A DNA stretch of 53,310 nucleotides from Neptuniibacter sp. UBA6509 (GTDB lineage Bacteria > Pseudomonadota > Gammaproteobacteria > Pseudomonadales > Balneatricaceae): the NCBI GenBank assembly GCA_002435145.1, contig DJLT01000077.1, positions 1 to 53,310 on the forward strand, given 5' to 3'. Of this stretch, positions 7,409-16,264 are shown one piece after another. The position numbers were made by a program, and so were the translations under genes. The notes beneath the pieces are model-generated. The model worked only from the letters and a program-made list of their open reading frames with translations, made no database searches and was not told where the DNA came from. Position 1 is the stretch's first letter, and every line of letters starts with the position of its first letter.

Positions 7409-9421
7409 ATGTCCTGGTTTAGTCGTAGCAAGACTGCTAAAAACTCTTCAGTTGAAGAGCAAGTTATTAAAGTTAAATCAATTAGTAGTCGAGAGATTAC
7501 AAGTGATAGTCTGTCTTCATTAGCTTTTGAAAATGCATCAACATCATTAGTCATTGCATTTATCTCACCGCATTTAGATTTTGAGGGCACTGTTCGTCAG
7601 ATCCAGTCTGCAATGCCAACTGCATCGAAGATTGTCGGAATAATGACAGCCGGAGAGCTTAGCTCATGTGGTAGCTCTTTATATCATCAAGCTGATAGTC
7701 ATTGGGATCATATTGTTATACAAAGTTATAGCAGCGAAATATTCTCGGAAGTGGCTATCCGGTCTATTCCTTTGCACTGTGAGGATATTCGTTCTGGCAA
7801 TGTGACGATGACTCGCAAAGAGCGCGTGGCAAAATTCTCTCAAGAGTTCAAACGTATAAATGTACCTTTCGATATTAATTACCAAGATACGCTTGCGCTA
7901 ACATTTTTTGATGGTTTATCTGCCAGTGAAAACTTCTTTATGCAGGGACTTTATGAAAGCGGGCAATTCCCTTGCTATTTTGTGGGAGGCTCAGCTGGAG
8001 GAAAACTCGATTTTCAGCAAGCGTTAGTGTTTGACGGGGATCGGGTTGCGCATAACCAAGCTGTTGTGATTTTTGTGAAATTGGCTGCAAATACTCGCTA
8101 TGGTGTATTGAAGGCTCATAACTTCGAGAAAACATCGACCTCTTTTGTCATTGCAGAATCTGATGTCCATACGCGTGTGGTTAAGTCAGTTATTCCGGAT
8201 GGTAATCATGAACTCTCTACGATAGTCGATCTGCTATGTGACCACTTTAAGTGTTCCGCTTCTGGCCTTGGAGATGCGCTTAACGGTTATTCATTCGCGG
8301 TTGAGATTGGTGGGGAGCTATTTGTTCGTTCAATCGCAGCCATCAATGAAGATGATGGCAGTATTGCTTTCTTCTGTGATTTGGAGTTTGGCGATAGACT
8401 CTATCTAGTCAAAGCTAAAGATTTTGTGCAAGCGACGGGACAAGCTTATCGCAACTTTATGCATGGTAAATCAGGGCAGCCTGTTGCTATGTTGGCTAAT
8501 GACTGTGTATTACGACGGTTGAATAATGCAGTTAATCTCTCTCAGGTTCATGATTTTAAAGATATTACTGTTGCAGGCTTTTCCACCTTTGGTGAATTAT
8601 TAGGTGTGCATATGAACCAAACGCTCACCGCATTATTCTTTTTTAAAGTAAAGGAAGGTGAGTCGTTTCAGGATGAGTATGCGGATAAATTCCCATATCA
8701 CTACAGTAACTTCCGCCAGTACTTTCTGAATTCCCGTATTAATAGTTTGGAGCAGATCAACCAGTTACAAAGTAACTTGGTTGAATGTATGGGAGAGTAT
8801 CGTCCTTTACTTCGCAAGATGGTGGATAGTTTCGGTGAGGTGGCTGGCTATGCTCAGACAACCGGTAGTGTGCTTAATGATATTCAGCAGCGCTTTTTAG
8901 GTTTCTCCCAGGATATTGAAACTCAGTCTGATGACAGACAAGAGTTGCATACAAAGGTTGAAGATCTAAGGCAGAATTCTGAAGAGGTCTTGTCCATCTT
9001 AAGTGTGATTTCAGGTATTGCTGACCAAACCAATCTGCTTGCATTAAATGCGGCTATTGAGGCAGCCCGTGCTGGTGATGCGGGTAGGGGGTTTGCGGTT
9101 GTTGCCGATGAGGTAAGACAGTTATCCCATAATACTCAACACAGTTTGGATGAAACCGGAAAAACGGTTCATGCTGTAACTAGTTCGATTAGTTCAATCC
9201 GAGAGACGATTACAGATACTGAAGCCTTTATGACTAGGATTTCTGATAGTTCTAAGACATTAAGTTCTGAAATGGTGAGTCTGGTGGAGTCTTCTTCACG
9301 AGCAGATCAGCAAGTTAGAGACAGTATTGAATACATCTCTGATGTTGAGTCTGAAATGGATCATATTGATCGGGAAGTGGAGTCTATAGATCGCTTACGG
9401 CAGTTAGACACTAACCGTTAG
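7409..9421 (+). CDS. Soluble FIST-domain methyl-accepting chemotaxis protein
   Basis: A 670-aa chemoreceptor without any membrane helix. Residues about 35-235 fit the FIST N domain ([49 protein letters not shown]) and about 245-405 the FIST C domain. The C-terminal part (about 430-665) is an MCP signalling coiled coil whose hairpin tip, [20 protein letters not shown] near residues 551-570, is the conserved CheA/CheW contact. FIST domains are thought to bind small ligands such as amino acids. The protein would therefore report an internal signal to the chemotaxis array. It appears monocistronic, with no che genes in the window. The ATG at 7409 has AAGG upstream. Confidence 0.93.
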   Translation: MSWFSRSKTAKNSSVEEQVIKVKSISSREITSDSLSSLAFENASTSLVIAFISPHLDFEGTVRQIQSAMPTASKIVGIMTAGELSSCGSSLYHQADSHWDHIVIQSYSSEIFSEVAIRSIPLHCEDIRSGNVTMTRKERVAKFSQEFKRINVPFDINYQDTLALTFFDGLSASENFFMQGLYESGQFPCYFVGGSAGGKLDFQQALVFDGDRVAHNQAVVIFVKLAANTRYGVLKAHNFEKTSTSFVIAESDVHTRVVKSVIPDGNHELSTIVDLLCDHFKCSASGLGDALNGYSFAVEIGGELFVRSIAAINEDDGSIAFFCDLEFGDRLYLVKAKDFVQATGQAYRNFMHGKSGQPVAMLANDCVLRRLNNAVNLSQVHDFKDITVAGFSTFGELLGVHMNQTLTALFFFKVKEGESFQDEYADKFPYHYSNFRQYFLNSRINSLEQINQLQSNLVECMGEYRPLLRKMVDSFGEVAGYAQTTGSVLNDIQQRFLGFSQDIETQSDDRQELHTKVEDLRQNSEEVLSILSVISGIADQTNLLALNAAIEAARAGDAGRGFAVVADEVRQLSHNTQHSLDETGKTVHAVTSSISSIRETITDTEAFMTRISDSSKTLSSEMVSLVESSSRADQQVRDSIEYISDVESEMDHIDREVESIDRLRQLDTNR

Positions 9422-9513
9422 TTTAAAAAACTTGAGGTTGGCGTAAATACAGTTACGCTGACCTCATACTCGGTTACAAAAAACAACACCTATTGTTTAC
9501 TCTTATCTACATT

Positions 9514-9843
9514 AATGAAGTACCTGTTTGAAATGACTCACTTGGCTTTCTTCCCTTTATGGAAACGTTACCAACATTGGCACATGCGCCGAGTGTTATT
9601 ATTGGGTAATAAAGGGATGTTTCATGTTTGTGTTGGTTACAATCTTTTTTAAAGGGTAAAAATCAATCAGATATAAGAATCTATATAACGGGTGAGTTAA
9701 ATGAGCTACCTAGTTATGTATCTGATCATCCGTTGGTGAGTATTCATCAAGGAAGACTTTGTTGGAGTACTGTTTCTTCGGAACTATCAACAGAAAGTGT
9801 AGGTGATTGTTACATATGCGGGCCTAAAGTGATGATGAAATAG
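9514..9843 (+). pseudogene. Relic of an FAD/NAD(P)-binding reductase
   Basis: Two short frames look like pieces of one decayed ferredoxin-reductase-type domain. One, read from the ATG at 9514, encodes MKYLFEMTH and later VLLLGNKGMFHVCVGYN before a stop. The second, overlapping at 9628-9843 in another frame, reads LQSFLKGKNQSDIRIYITGE and ends in CYICGPKVMMK, close to the CGP-x-MM motif that closes the NAD-binding lobe of flavohaemoprotein and ferric-reductase families. No complete frame joins them and most of the gene is missing. The alternative is a short unrelated ORF, but the terminal CGP motif favours a relic. Confidence 0.5.
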
Positions 9844-9969
9844 GCAGGGGATCATTTAGGGCTAATCGTTGGAATGTGTTTAAAGAATCATTTTAATAAA
9901 GATAGTGATTCACATTATCTAGCGACTATCTCTTAGTTAAACCACAAAGAGTCCGTGCTTTATAAATGC

Positions 9970-9998
9970 TTGACTCTGATAAATTTTTTATATATGAT
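9970..9998 (+). promoter_or_regulatory. Sigma70 promoter of the cold-shock gene
   Basis: TTGACT at 9970-9975 and TATGAT at 9993-9998 are separated by exactly 17 bases, one mismatch from consensus in each box. Transcription would start near 10005, giving a leader of about 140 bases before the cold-shock start codon. Long structured leaders are usual for cspA-type genes, where they act as RNA thermosensors. Confidence 0.75.
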
Positions 9999-10145
9999 TC
10001 AGTCAGCTTGATATTTCTCCGCTATTTATGCACAACCATTTCGAAGTATTCCTGAATTCCTCGTCCTGTTTTCATAAGTAAAAGTAAAAGATCGTGCAAA
10101 ACTGGCTCATTAGAGCTCATTATTTATTTAAAATAGGATACGAAC

Positions 10146-10355
10146 ATGTCTAATACTACAACTGGTACTGTTAAGTGGTTTAACGAAGAGAAAGGTTTTG
10201 GTTTCATCGAGCAGCAGTCTGGTCCAGACGTTTTTGCTCATTTCTCTGCTATCCAGGGTGACGGCTTCAAAACTCTTGCTGAAGGCCAGCAGGTAGAATT
10301 TTCTGTTACTCAGGGCCAGAAAGGTCCACAGGCTGAAAACATTCGCCCTGTATAA
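10146..10355 (+). CDS. CspA-family cold-shock protein
   Basis: A 69-aa single cold-shock domain that binds single-stranded RNA and DNA through an OB fold. Both ribonucleoprotein motifs are present: [13 protein letters not shown] (RNP1 KGFGFI) and DVFAHFSAI (RNP2 VFAHF). Family members act as RNA chaperones. The gene has its own strong promoter, a leader of about 140 bases and its own terminator, so it is monocistronic. Codon use is biased toward that of highly expressed genes (CAG, GGT, GAA, TCT), unlike its neighbours. Confidence 0.97.
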   Translation: MSNTTTGTVKWFNEEKGFGFIEQQSGPDVFAHFSAIQGDGFKTLAEGQQVEFSVTQGQKGPQAENIRPV

Positions 10356-10395
10356 GACAGAATTACTTTTTTAATTCGTAAGAATTAAAATGAAG

Positions 10396-10428
10396 AAGAG
10401 CATGAATTATTCATGCTCTTTTTATTTT
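10396..10428 (+). terminator. Rho-independent terminator of the cold-shock gene
   Basis: AAGAGCATGAA at 10396-10406 pairs perfectly with TTCATGCTCTT at 10410-10420 across a TTA loop and is followed by TTTTTATTTT. It begins 41 bases after the stop codon. Confidence 0.93.
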
Positions 10429-10633
10429 CCCCTCCGCTTTAATTTATCTATCTGAAATACCAAAGCGTTTTATACGCCTGTCTACAGCTACCTCTCTGTT
10501 ATATAGCTTAACTTCTTTTTGCTTTTACCTTTTATGTGGTTTTTACAGTTTTTGTCATTTCTATTGGCCTCGTGAACCAATGTTTATTGGTGTTTAGGTC
10601 TTAATTAGAGCCATATATTAGGAGTAAACTATT

Positions 10634-10855
10634 TTGCTGAGGAATCTTAGTGAAAATCTATGTGTATCAAAGTTTGAAGGTATAAACTATGATCAATGGG
10701 CTTGTTATGAGCCTCTTATGACTGAGCACAAGTCAAAACGGCAAACGTGGAAGCGTATTACTGGATTAATGTCTGCCGAATCAATGGACTCATTTTTGGC
10801 AAAAAACTATCCTGCAGAGCATGCCACCAATCAGTTCTGTGACATTATTAATTAA
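10634..10855 (+). CDS. Small hypothetical protein
   Basis: A 73-aa frame from a TTG preceded by AGGAG nine bases upstream. I do not recognise the family. The sequence has aromatic and basic patches (YDQWACYEPLM, KSKRQTWKRITG) and a compact C-terminal part, with no signal peptide or membrane helix. It is followed after 30 bases by another small gene and then by the DUF445 gene on the same strand, so a three-gene operon is possible. Whether it is really translated depends on the TTG. Confidence 0.5.
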   Translation: MLRNLSENLCVSKFEGINYDQWACYEPLMTEHKSKRQTWKRITGLMSAESMDSFLAKNYPAEHATNQFCDIIN

Positions 10856-10885
10856 GTCTTTACTAGATTAAGTGAACTTGAATCA

Positions 10886-11089
10886 ATGGATAAGCCTTTC
10901 ATTCTAGAACGTATAAGTATTTTTGCGGGTAAACCAATTGACCCGGCTTCTGATTATCAAGTAAAAATGCTATTACGCGATAAGTTTAATATACAGCTTC
11001 CTCAACGTCGTACTCTAAATGAGTCTTTAGCTGCTGTCGCAAGTGACCATGAAGTCATTGGTTTAATTCTTAAGTACCGCGATAGCTAA
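10886..11089 (+). CDS. Conserved small hypothetical protein
   Basis: A 67-aa soluble protein reading MDKPFILERISIFAGKPIDP, then a segment KMLLRDKFNIQLPQRRTLNE and a final VIGLILKYRDS. The regular amphipathic pattern and clean ATG support a real gene, and I believe similar short proteins occur in related marine gammaproteobacteria, though I cannot name a family. No enzyme motif is visible. It lies between the small ORF at 10634 and the DUF445 gene and may be cotranscribed with them. Confidence 0.65.
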   Translation: MDKPFILERISIFAGKPIDPASDYQVKMLLRDKFNIQLPQRRTLNESLAAVASDHEVIGLILKYRDS

Positions 11090-11165
11090 TTCATCCAGAT
11101 CTTGATCCTCTTTTAAAAGTATCAATTTTTCAATATGATGCGCGGTACTGTATGGAGCCTTCATT

Positions 11166-11873
11166 ATGAATAAAAGTTTACTGACTAATTTTTTAGCATT
11201 TTTAGTATTTTCTGCGGGTCTTATTGCTGAAGATGTTGTGTTACGCACTATAGGCTTATTTGCTTTGTCTGGTGCGCTCACTAACTGGTTAGCTGTCCAT
11301 ATGTTATTTGAGAAAGTGCCTGGATTGTATGGCTCAGGTGTTATCCCAGCTAGGTTTGAGGACTTTAAGCTTGGGATCAAATCGTTGCTCATGGAACAGT
11401 TTTTTACTGAAGAAAATATTGAGCGTTTTCTAGGTAGTGAAAATGGCCAGCAAGCAGACCTGCATTTAGCGCCTGTTATTGAAAAAGTGGATTTTTCACC
11501 CACGTTTGATTCTTTGATTGATGTTATCCAGGCCTCTTCGTTTGGCGGAATGTTGGCAATGGTTGGTGGTACTGATGCTTTAGAACCACTTAGAGAACCG
11601 TTCATTCAGAAAATGAAATTCTCTATTGAAGAGATGACTCGGGATGAACATTTCATCAAAATGCTACGTGATGAATTAGAAAGCCCTGATGTGATGGCAG
11701 AGATGCGTGTCAAGGTTGAATCAATCGTTCAGCAGCGCTTGAATGAGTTAACCCCTCAGTTGGTTAAAGAGATTGTGCAGCGAATGATCAAGGAACACTT
11801 AGGTTGGTTAGTTGTTTGGGGCGGCGTATTTGGTGGATTAATAGGTTTGCTCTCAGCAATGCTAGGCTTATAG
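11166..11873 (+). CDS. DUF445 family membrane protein
   Basis: A 235-aa inner-membrane protein of the DUF445 (YheB-like) family. The N terminus holds two close helices (about residues 5-45), containing the family motif GALTNWLAVHMLFEKVPGLYG followed by GSGVIPARFEDFK. A long soluble helical middle follows, and a C-terminal helix (LVVWGGVFGGLIGLLSAML) anchors the end. The function is unknown. The ATG at 11166 follows GGAGCC closely. It is well separated from the aldehyde dehydrogenase downstream (139 bases). Confidence 0.9.
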   Translation: MNKSLLTNFLAFLVFSAGLIAEDVVLRTIGLFALSGALTNWLAVHMLFEKVPGLYGSGVIPARFEDFKLGIKSLLMEQFFTEENIERFLGSENGQQADLHLAPVIEKVDFSPTFDSLIDVIQASSFGGMLAMVGGTDALEPLREPFIQKMKFSIEEMTRDEHFIKMLRDELESPDVMAEMRVKVESIVQQRLNELTPQLVKEIVQRMIKEHLGWLVVWGGVFGGLIGLLSAMLGL

Positions 11874-12012
11874 AAATAATATCTTAGGATTGATTAGGGC
11901 TGCTCATTGAGTGGCCTTTTTTATTTATATAATGAAATTTGTAACCTTAAAATAATGCTCTTATAGTTAAGAGGTTAAGTATATTTTATTAGGTAATCAT
12001 AGGTGCGATTTT

Positions 12013-13446
12013 ATGCATAATCTGAAGAAGTTTTATATCAACGGTCAATGGGTTGAGCCAAGTGGTTCAGATGTTTGTAATGTGCATAATCCTGCGACAG
12101 ATGAAATTGCCTCTCAGATATGTCTTGGTGACCAGGTTGATGTTGATAGGGCGGTCGATGCAGCGGTTATTGCCTTCGATTCCTTTAGTAAAACTGATAA
12201 AGCAGAGCGCGTAGCGTTGCTTGAGCGAATTATTAAATGCTACGAAGAGCGCGCGGAAGAGCTAGCGATTGCGACAACTGAAGAGATGGGCGCGCCTATA
12301 GTTTTTTCCCGCCAAGAGCAGGTAGGGGCAGGTCTTATGCATGTAAAAGTTGCTCTGAGTGTTCTTAAAAAGACCGATTTTAGTGAAGCGGTTGGTACGG
12401 CGACTATCGTTAAAGAGCCGGTGGGTGTGTGCGGTATGATTACCCCCTGGAATTGGCCGCTGAACCAGATTACGTGCAAGGTCGCTCCTGCACTCGCGGC
12501 GGGTTGTACTATGGTACTTAAGCCAAGTGAACTTGCCCCTCGTACCGCGCATATTTTTGCTGAAATTCTACACGAAGCGGGTGTTCCAGCAGGTGTTTTT
12601 AATTTAGTTGATGGTGATGGTCCTGTTGTAGGGGCGGCATTAAGTGCGCACCCTAAAATAGATTTAATCTCTTTCACCGGTTCGACTCAGGCAGGCAAGC
12701 AGGTTTCCATCGCAGCGGCTGCAAATCTTAAAAAGGTATCTTTAGAGCTGGGAGGTAAGTCTGCTGCAATTGTTCTGGATGATGCAGACTTCAATAAGGT
12801 GATCAAGCATAGCGTCAAGGGTGTGATGGGTAATACAGGGCAGTCCTGTAATGCGAAAACGCGTTTGCTCGTTCCTAAAGCTCGCTTAGCTGAAACGATT
12901 GAAATTGCACGTGCCGCAGCTGAATCGATACAGGTAGGTGATCCTATGGTGGAGGGGGCTCAGATGGGGCCTGTTGTGTCAAAATTACAGTGGGATAGAG
13001 TACAAGCGCTTATTCAGAAAGGTGTTGATGAAGGGGCTGTTCTTGTTGCCGGTGGTACAGGGCTTCCAGATAATTTAGGGGCAGGTTGTTACGTCAAGCC
13101 TACGGTTTTTGCGGAAGTAACACCGCAAATGACAATTGCTCGTGAAGAGATCTTTGGTCCTGTTGTAAGCATTATGACTTATGACTCGGAAGAGGAGGCG
13201 ATTACGATTGCTAATAACAGCATCTATGGACTCTCTGGTGGTGTCTATTCAGCTGACCTTGAACGTGCCAAAGCCGTTGCGGCGCAGATGCGTACCGGTA
13301 TGGTGCATATTAATGGTGCGCCAGTTGATGCGAGGGTGCCTTTTGGCGGCTATAAACAGTCAGGTAATGGCCGTGAATGGGGGCGTTACGGAATGGAAGA
13401 GTTTATGGAGACTAAAGCGCTGTTGGGGAGTATCCCAAGAGATTGA
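12013..13446 (+). CDS. NAD(P)-dependent aldehyde dehydrogenase family protein
   Basis: A 477-aa soluble oxidoreductase of the aldehyde dehydrogenase superfamily. Key residues are the general base Glu245 in LELGGKS and the catalytic Cys279 in NTGQSCNAK; the cofactor region shows TPWNWPLNQ and FTGSTQAG, and the C-terminal motif EIFGPVVSIM is intact. Length is normal. The overall pattern, including the KKFYINGQWVEP start, resembles the CddD-like ALDH subgroup, but the substrate cannot be assigned. It is monocistronic, ending at a strong terminator shared with the converging EamA gene. No regulator lies next to it. Confidence 0.93.
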   Translation: MHNLKKFYINGQWVEPSGSDVCNVHNPATDEIASQICLGDQVDVDRAVDAAVIAFDSFSKTDKAERVALLERIIKCYEERAEELAIATTEEMGAPIVFSRQEQVGAGLMHVKVALSVLKKTDFSEAVGTATIVKEPVGVCGMITPWNWPLNQITCKVAPALAAGCTMVLKPSELAPRTAHIFAEILHEAGVPAGVFNLVDGDGPVVGAALSAHPKIDLISFTGSTQAGKQVSIAAAANLKKVSLELGGKSAAIVLDDADFNKVIKHSVKGVMGNTGQSCNAKTRLLVPKARLAETIEIARAAAESIQVGDPMVEGAQMGPVVSKLQWDRVQALIQKGVDEGAVLVAGGTGLPDNLGAGCYVKPTVFAEVTPQMTIAREEIFGPVVSIMTYDSEEEAITIANNSIYGLSGGVYSADLERAKAVAAQMRTGMVHINGAPVDARVPFGGYKQSGNGREWGRYGMEEFMETKALLGSIPRD

Positions 13447-13465
13447 TGCTTGCTTATACCATATG

Positions 13466-13494
13466 AAAAAACGCACCTGATGAGGTGCGTTTTT
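13466..13494. terminator. Bidirectional terminator
   Basis: AAAAACGCACCT at 13466-13477 pairs perfectly with AGGTGCGTTTTT at 13483-13494 around a GATG-type loop. A runs on one side and T runs on the other allow it to serve both the aldehyde dehydrogenase and the converging EamA-type gene, whose stop is ten bases away. Confidence 0.95.
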
Positions 13495-13503
13495 GTATTT
13501 AAT

Positions 13504-14436
13504 TTAGGGTGTGTTAGTGGCTTTATTAAATCCTGGTAGGCGCTTTAGGGGGGTAGTTAAAAGCGCTAGGGCGAGGATGATTGTTAAAGCTGCAATAATT
13601 TCACCACTTGTTAAGCCTCTTCCCATCCAGATTGATTGCTCCAGCATCACAAGTACAGGCAGTCCGAAATGCCAACCACCGAGTTCAATAGTATCCAAAC
13701 TGTGAGCAGCGTATTGGTATAGGAACATCGGAGCCGCCGTACAAATAACACTAATCCAAATGATGGCGAACCAAGCATCCGAAGAGGGTATGTTTGTTTG
13801 GATTAGCTTGAGGTCAAAAGCCAAGCTGATGATCAGAAGGCTTAGCATCACTGCGCCTGATAGTAGAAGAATCCAAACGGACCGCCATAAAAGAGGCATT
13901 CCTTTTCCTACTGTTTTTATTAAAAAGGGATTGGCGGTAAATAATAAGCAGCTGAGAATATAAATATAAAGCCAAGGTTCTCCTTTGGCTTGATTGAGTG
14001 CCTCAAGGCTTCCACCCACAGCAATATATATGGCTGCCACTGACCCTAAAAGCATACTAAGCACTATTTGAGCAGATGCGCGTTGCTGTCGTAAGAAGCT
14101 TACTAGAACCGGTGTGAGAGGGGCTATTGTGAATAAAACGGCTAACACAACGGGAGATTGCGTCTTAGCGGCGGTAAACGTCGATATAAAATACAGTGCT
14201 AACGGGGCGGCTAGAAGTAGCAAGCGCCACCATTCATCTTTTTGTGGAAGCTTAGGTAGTTTCGTATTACGGGCTATATAGATAACTCCTAACGCGGCAC
14301 CTGCTATCCAAAATCGGCAGAGTACAGTCATGAGTGGGTCAACTTTATCTGCAAGCCAGCTAGCCAGCGGATAGGAACTGCTAATGACAACTAAGTAGAG
14401 AGCTGTGGCTGATCGCGCTTTTGAAAGTGAGGTCAT
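13504..14436 (-). CDS. EamA/DMT-superfamily transporter
   Basis: A 310-aa inner-membrane protein with about ten predicted helices arranged as two EamA repeats, the usual plan of drug/metabolite transporters. The first repeat starts with LYLVVISSSYPLASWL and the second near LYIYILSCLLFTANPFL. The substrate is unknown. It is divergent from the LysR regulator at 14523 with only 86 bases between start codons. That arrangement commonly means the regulator controls the transporter. Confidence 0.88.
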   Translation of the reverse strand: MTSLSKARSATALYLVVISSSYPLASWLADKVDPLMTVLCRFWIAGAALGVIYIARNTKLPKLPQKDEWWRLLLLAAPLALYFISTFTAAKTQSPVVLAVLFTIAPLTPVLVSFLRQQRASAQIVLSMLLGSVAAIYIAVGGSLEALNQAKGEPWLYIYILSCLLFTANPFLIKTVGKGMPLLWRSVWILLLSGAVMLSLLIISLAFDLKLIQTNIPSSDAWFAIIWISVICTAAPMFLYQYAAHSLDTIELGGWHFGLPVLVMLEQSIWMGRGLTSGEIIAALTIILALALLTTPLKRLPGFNKATNTP

Positions 14437-14485
14437 AGTTCATCAATTCTGGAGTGAGGCTAGATCATCCTTGAATTGAGGCTAT

Positions 14486-14508
14486 AATTAAATTTCATTT
14501 TATTAATT
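14486..14508. promoter_or_regulatory. Possible LysR site between EamA and LysR genes
   Basis: AATTAA at 14486-14491 and TTAATT at 14503-14508 form an inverted repeat with an 11-base spacer, the spacing expected of LysR-type sites (T-N11-A). It lies in the short intergenic region, 15 bases upstream of the LysR start. The A/T-rich composition makes chance occurrence quite possible. Confidence 0.3.
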
Positions 14509-14522
14509 GAAGTATTCGTTTT

Positions 14523-15431
14523 ATGCATATAAATCTGCAGAGCTTAGATCTTAATTTATTAAGGCTGTTTGCCTGCTTGTGGAAAACTCAGTCTGTAACT
14601 AAGGCCGCAGATTTAATGAACCTATCACAGCCTGCAACCAGTCATGCTTTAAAGCGCTTAAGGTCGCAGCTAGGTGACCCACTTTTTTCGTCTCAGGATG
14701 GAAAAATGCTTCCGAGTGTTAGGGCTCAGCAGTTAGCGGAACCTATTTTAAGTGCACTTAAGCTATTGGATGAGGCGGTAGGTGACAGTAGTAGTTTTGA
14801 CCCCTGTGTGGATGAGCGGGTTTTTCGTATTGCCTCTAACCCACATTTTGAACTGGTGGTTTTGCCTCAGTTAATTAGGCTGTCTAGGGAGAATCACTGG
14901 AAAGTTGGTTTTGAGATGAAGCTTCAGCCTGATAATCCACGGGAAGCCTTGCTAGCAGGTCAGCTGGATCTGATCACAGGTATTTCAAATTGGCCTGGAG
15001 AGCCGTTAGATCTTCGACGAAGCTGTTGGGGAGAGGAGCGGTTTGGGGTTTTAGCTAAGCGTGATCATCCGCTGCTTCAAGGGGAGTATGTTGATTTAGC
15101 CGCTTTTTCACGTCAAGCTCAGCTGCGTATAACGATGTTGGGTGATGGGCAAGGTTATCTTGATTCATATTTAGAAAGCCAAGGCTTGTCCAGAGAGGTC
15201 GCTTTGACTGTAAATGGTTTTGGGGCAACGACACGTATTTTAGAAGAAAGTGATTGGGTCGTAGCGGTTTCAGAGCGTGTTGCAGAACACTATGTTACCG
15301 ATGAGCTTAATTGGTTACCTCTAGAAAACCCTAACCACCTAATACAACTTACTGCATACTGGCACCCGTTGCAGGGGGTTGATGCAGGTATTCGTTGGTT
15401 ACTCGATCAACTCAATCTGTGTCTACAATAA
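14523..15431 (+). CDS. LysR-family transcriptional regulator
   Basis: A 302-aa regulator with the N-terminal winged helix-turn-helix (residues about 8-66: LDLNLLRLFACLWKTQSVTK, then LSQPATSHALKRLRSQLGDPLF) and a periplasmic-binding-protein-like effector domain from about residue 95. The FSSQDGKMLPSVRAQ stretch is typical of the NodD/SyrM-like branch. The effector is unknown. It is transcribed away from the EamA transporter gene and probably regulates it and itself. The downstream methyltransferase-like gene starts 45 bases after its stop and may be read through. Confidence 0.94.
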   Translation: MHINLQSLDLNLLRLFACLWKTQSVTKAADLMNLSQPATSHALKRLRSQLGDPLFSSQDGKMLPSVRAQQLAEPILSALKLLDEAVGDSSSFDPCVDERVFRIASNPHFELVVLPQLIRLSRENHWKVGFEMKLQPDNPREALLAGQLDLITGISNWPGEPLDLRRSCWGEERFGVLAKRDHPLLQGEYVDLAAFSRQAQLRITMLGDGQGYLDSYLESQGLSREVALTVNGFGATTRILEESDWVVAVSERVAEHYVTDELNWLPLENPNHLIQLTAYWHPLQGVDAGIRWLLDQLNLCLQ

Positions 15432-15476
15432 GTATGCACAGGGTGGCTTACCTTCAATTCAAAGATGGAGACTTTT

Positions 15477-16241
15477 ATGTTTAATGGCAGATGTCTAGCG
15501 TTAGCGCTGTTAGTAATCATGGGGATATCTTTACCGTATGATGCATCGGCTTCTGATGAGCGTATTCAGAAATCTATAGCGTCTGATATTCGAACGGCAG
15601 AAGAAAAGCTTAGAGATTCTCGGCGTAAGCCATTAGAGACACTTCAGTTTTTTGGTCTTAAAGAAGATATGAAAGTATTGGAGTTATTCCCTGGAGGTGG
15701 TTGGTATACCAAAATTTTAGGTAATGTCTTAAAAGGGACAGGTGAGCTGCATTTAGCGATGGGTCTGAACTTTATGTCTGATGAGGTTAAGGCGTGGGGG
15801 CAGGGGCATCTGAATTATGTCAGTGAGGATAACCATGTGTGGCAGCGCTCTAAAATGCATCGGTTTATTCGCTATTATGACAAAATTGAGTTTGGTCTGG
15901 CTGATTTAGATATGGTTCTGACTTTTAGGAATATGCACAATATGACGCCTCAAAGTCGGATGTTGTTGAACCGGGAAGTTTATAAATCGCTTAAGCCTGG
16001 CGGTATTTATGGTGTGATTGATCATACAAGACGGCATATGGAGCCTTATGCTGTTGAGCGCTGGCGTAGAGTAGACCCTGTGAGAATCATTAAAGAGGCG
16101 CTTGATGCTGGCTTTGAGTTGGAGGCTTGGTCTGATCTCCACGCGAGAGCTGAAGATGGGCTTATTTATGATTCGGTACATCCAGCTATCGATAAATACA
16201 GTGATAGATTCACACTCAAATTTAGAAAACCCACTCGCTAA
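15477..16241 (+). CDS. Exported SAM-dependent methyltransferase-like protein
   Basis: A 254-aa protein combining a cleavable Sec signal peptide (residues 1 to about 26, ending near DASAS) with a class I methyltransferase fold. Motif I is VLELFPGGGWYTKIL, and the motif IV area reads LADLDMVLTFRNMHN. It resembles a group of predicted methyltransferases annotated from gammaproteobacteria and known only by sequence. An exported SAM-dependent enzyme is puzzling because SAM is cytoplasmic, so the fold may bind something else. The ATG at 15477 is chosen over 15465 because GGAG lies six bases before it. Confidence 0.85.
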   Translation: MFNGRCLALALLVIMGISLPYDASASDERIQKSIASDIRTAEEKLRDSRRKPLETLQFFGLKEDMKVLELFPGGGWYTKILGNVLKGTGELHLAMGLNFMSDEVKAWGQGHLNYVSEDNHVWQRSKMHRFIRYYDKIEFGLADLDMVLTFRNMHNMTPQSRMLLNREVYKSLKPGGIYGVIDHTRRHMEPYAVERWRRVDPVRIIKEALDAGFELEAWSDLHARAEDGLIYDSVHPAIDKYSDRFTLKFRKPTR

Positions 16242-16264
16242 ATTTTGCATGTCTGGTTTAGGTT

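Noticed and set aside
12240-12677. 145-aa antisense frame within the aldehyde dehydrogenase gene
   Set aside because: It is a shadow of the GC-rich coding strand with low-complexity Ala/Ser/Thr content and no ribosome site.
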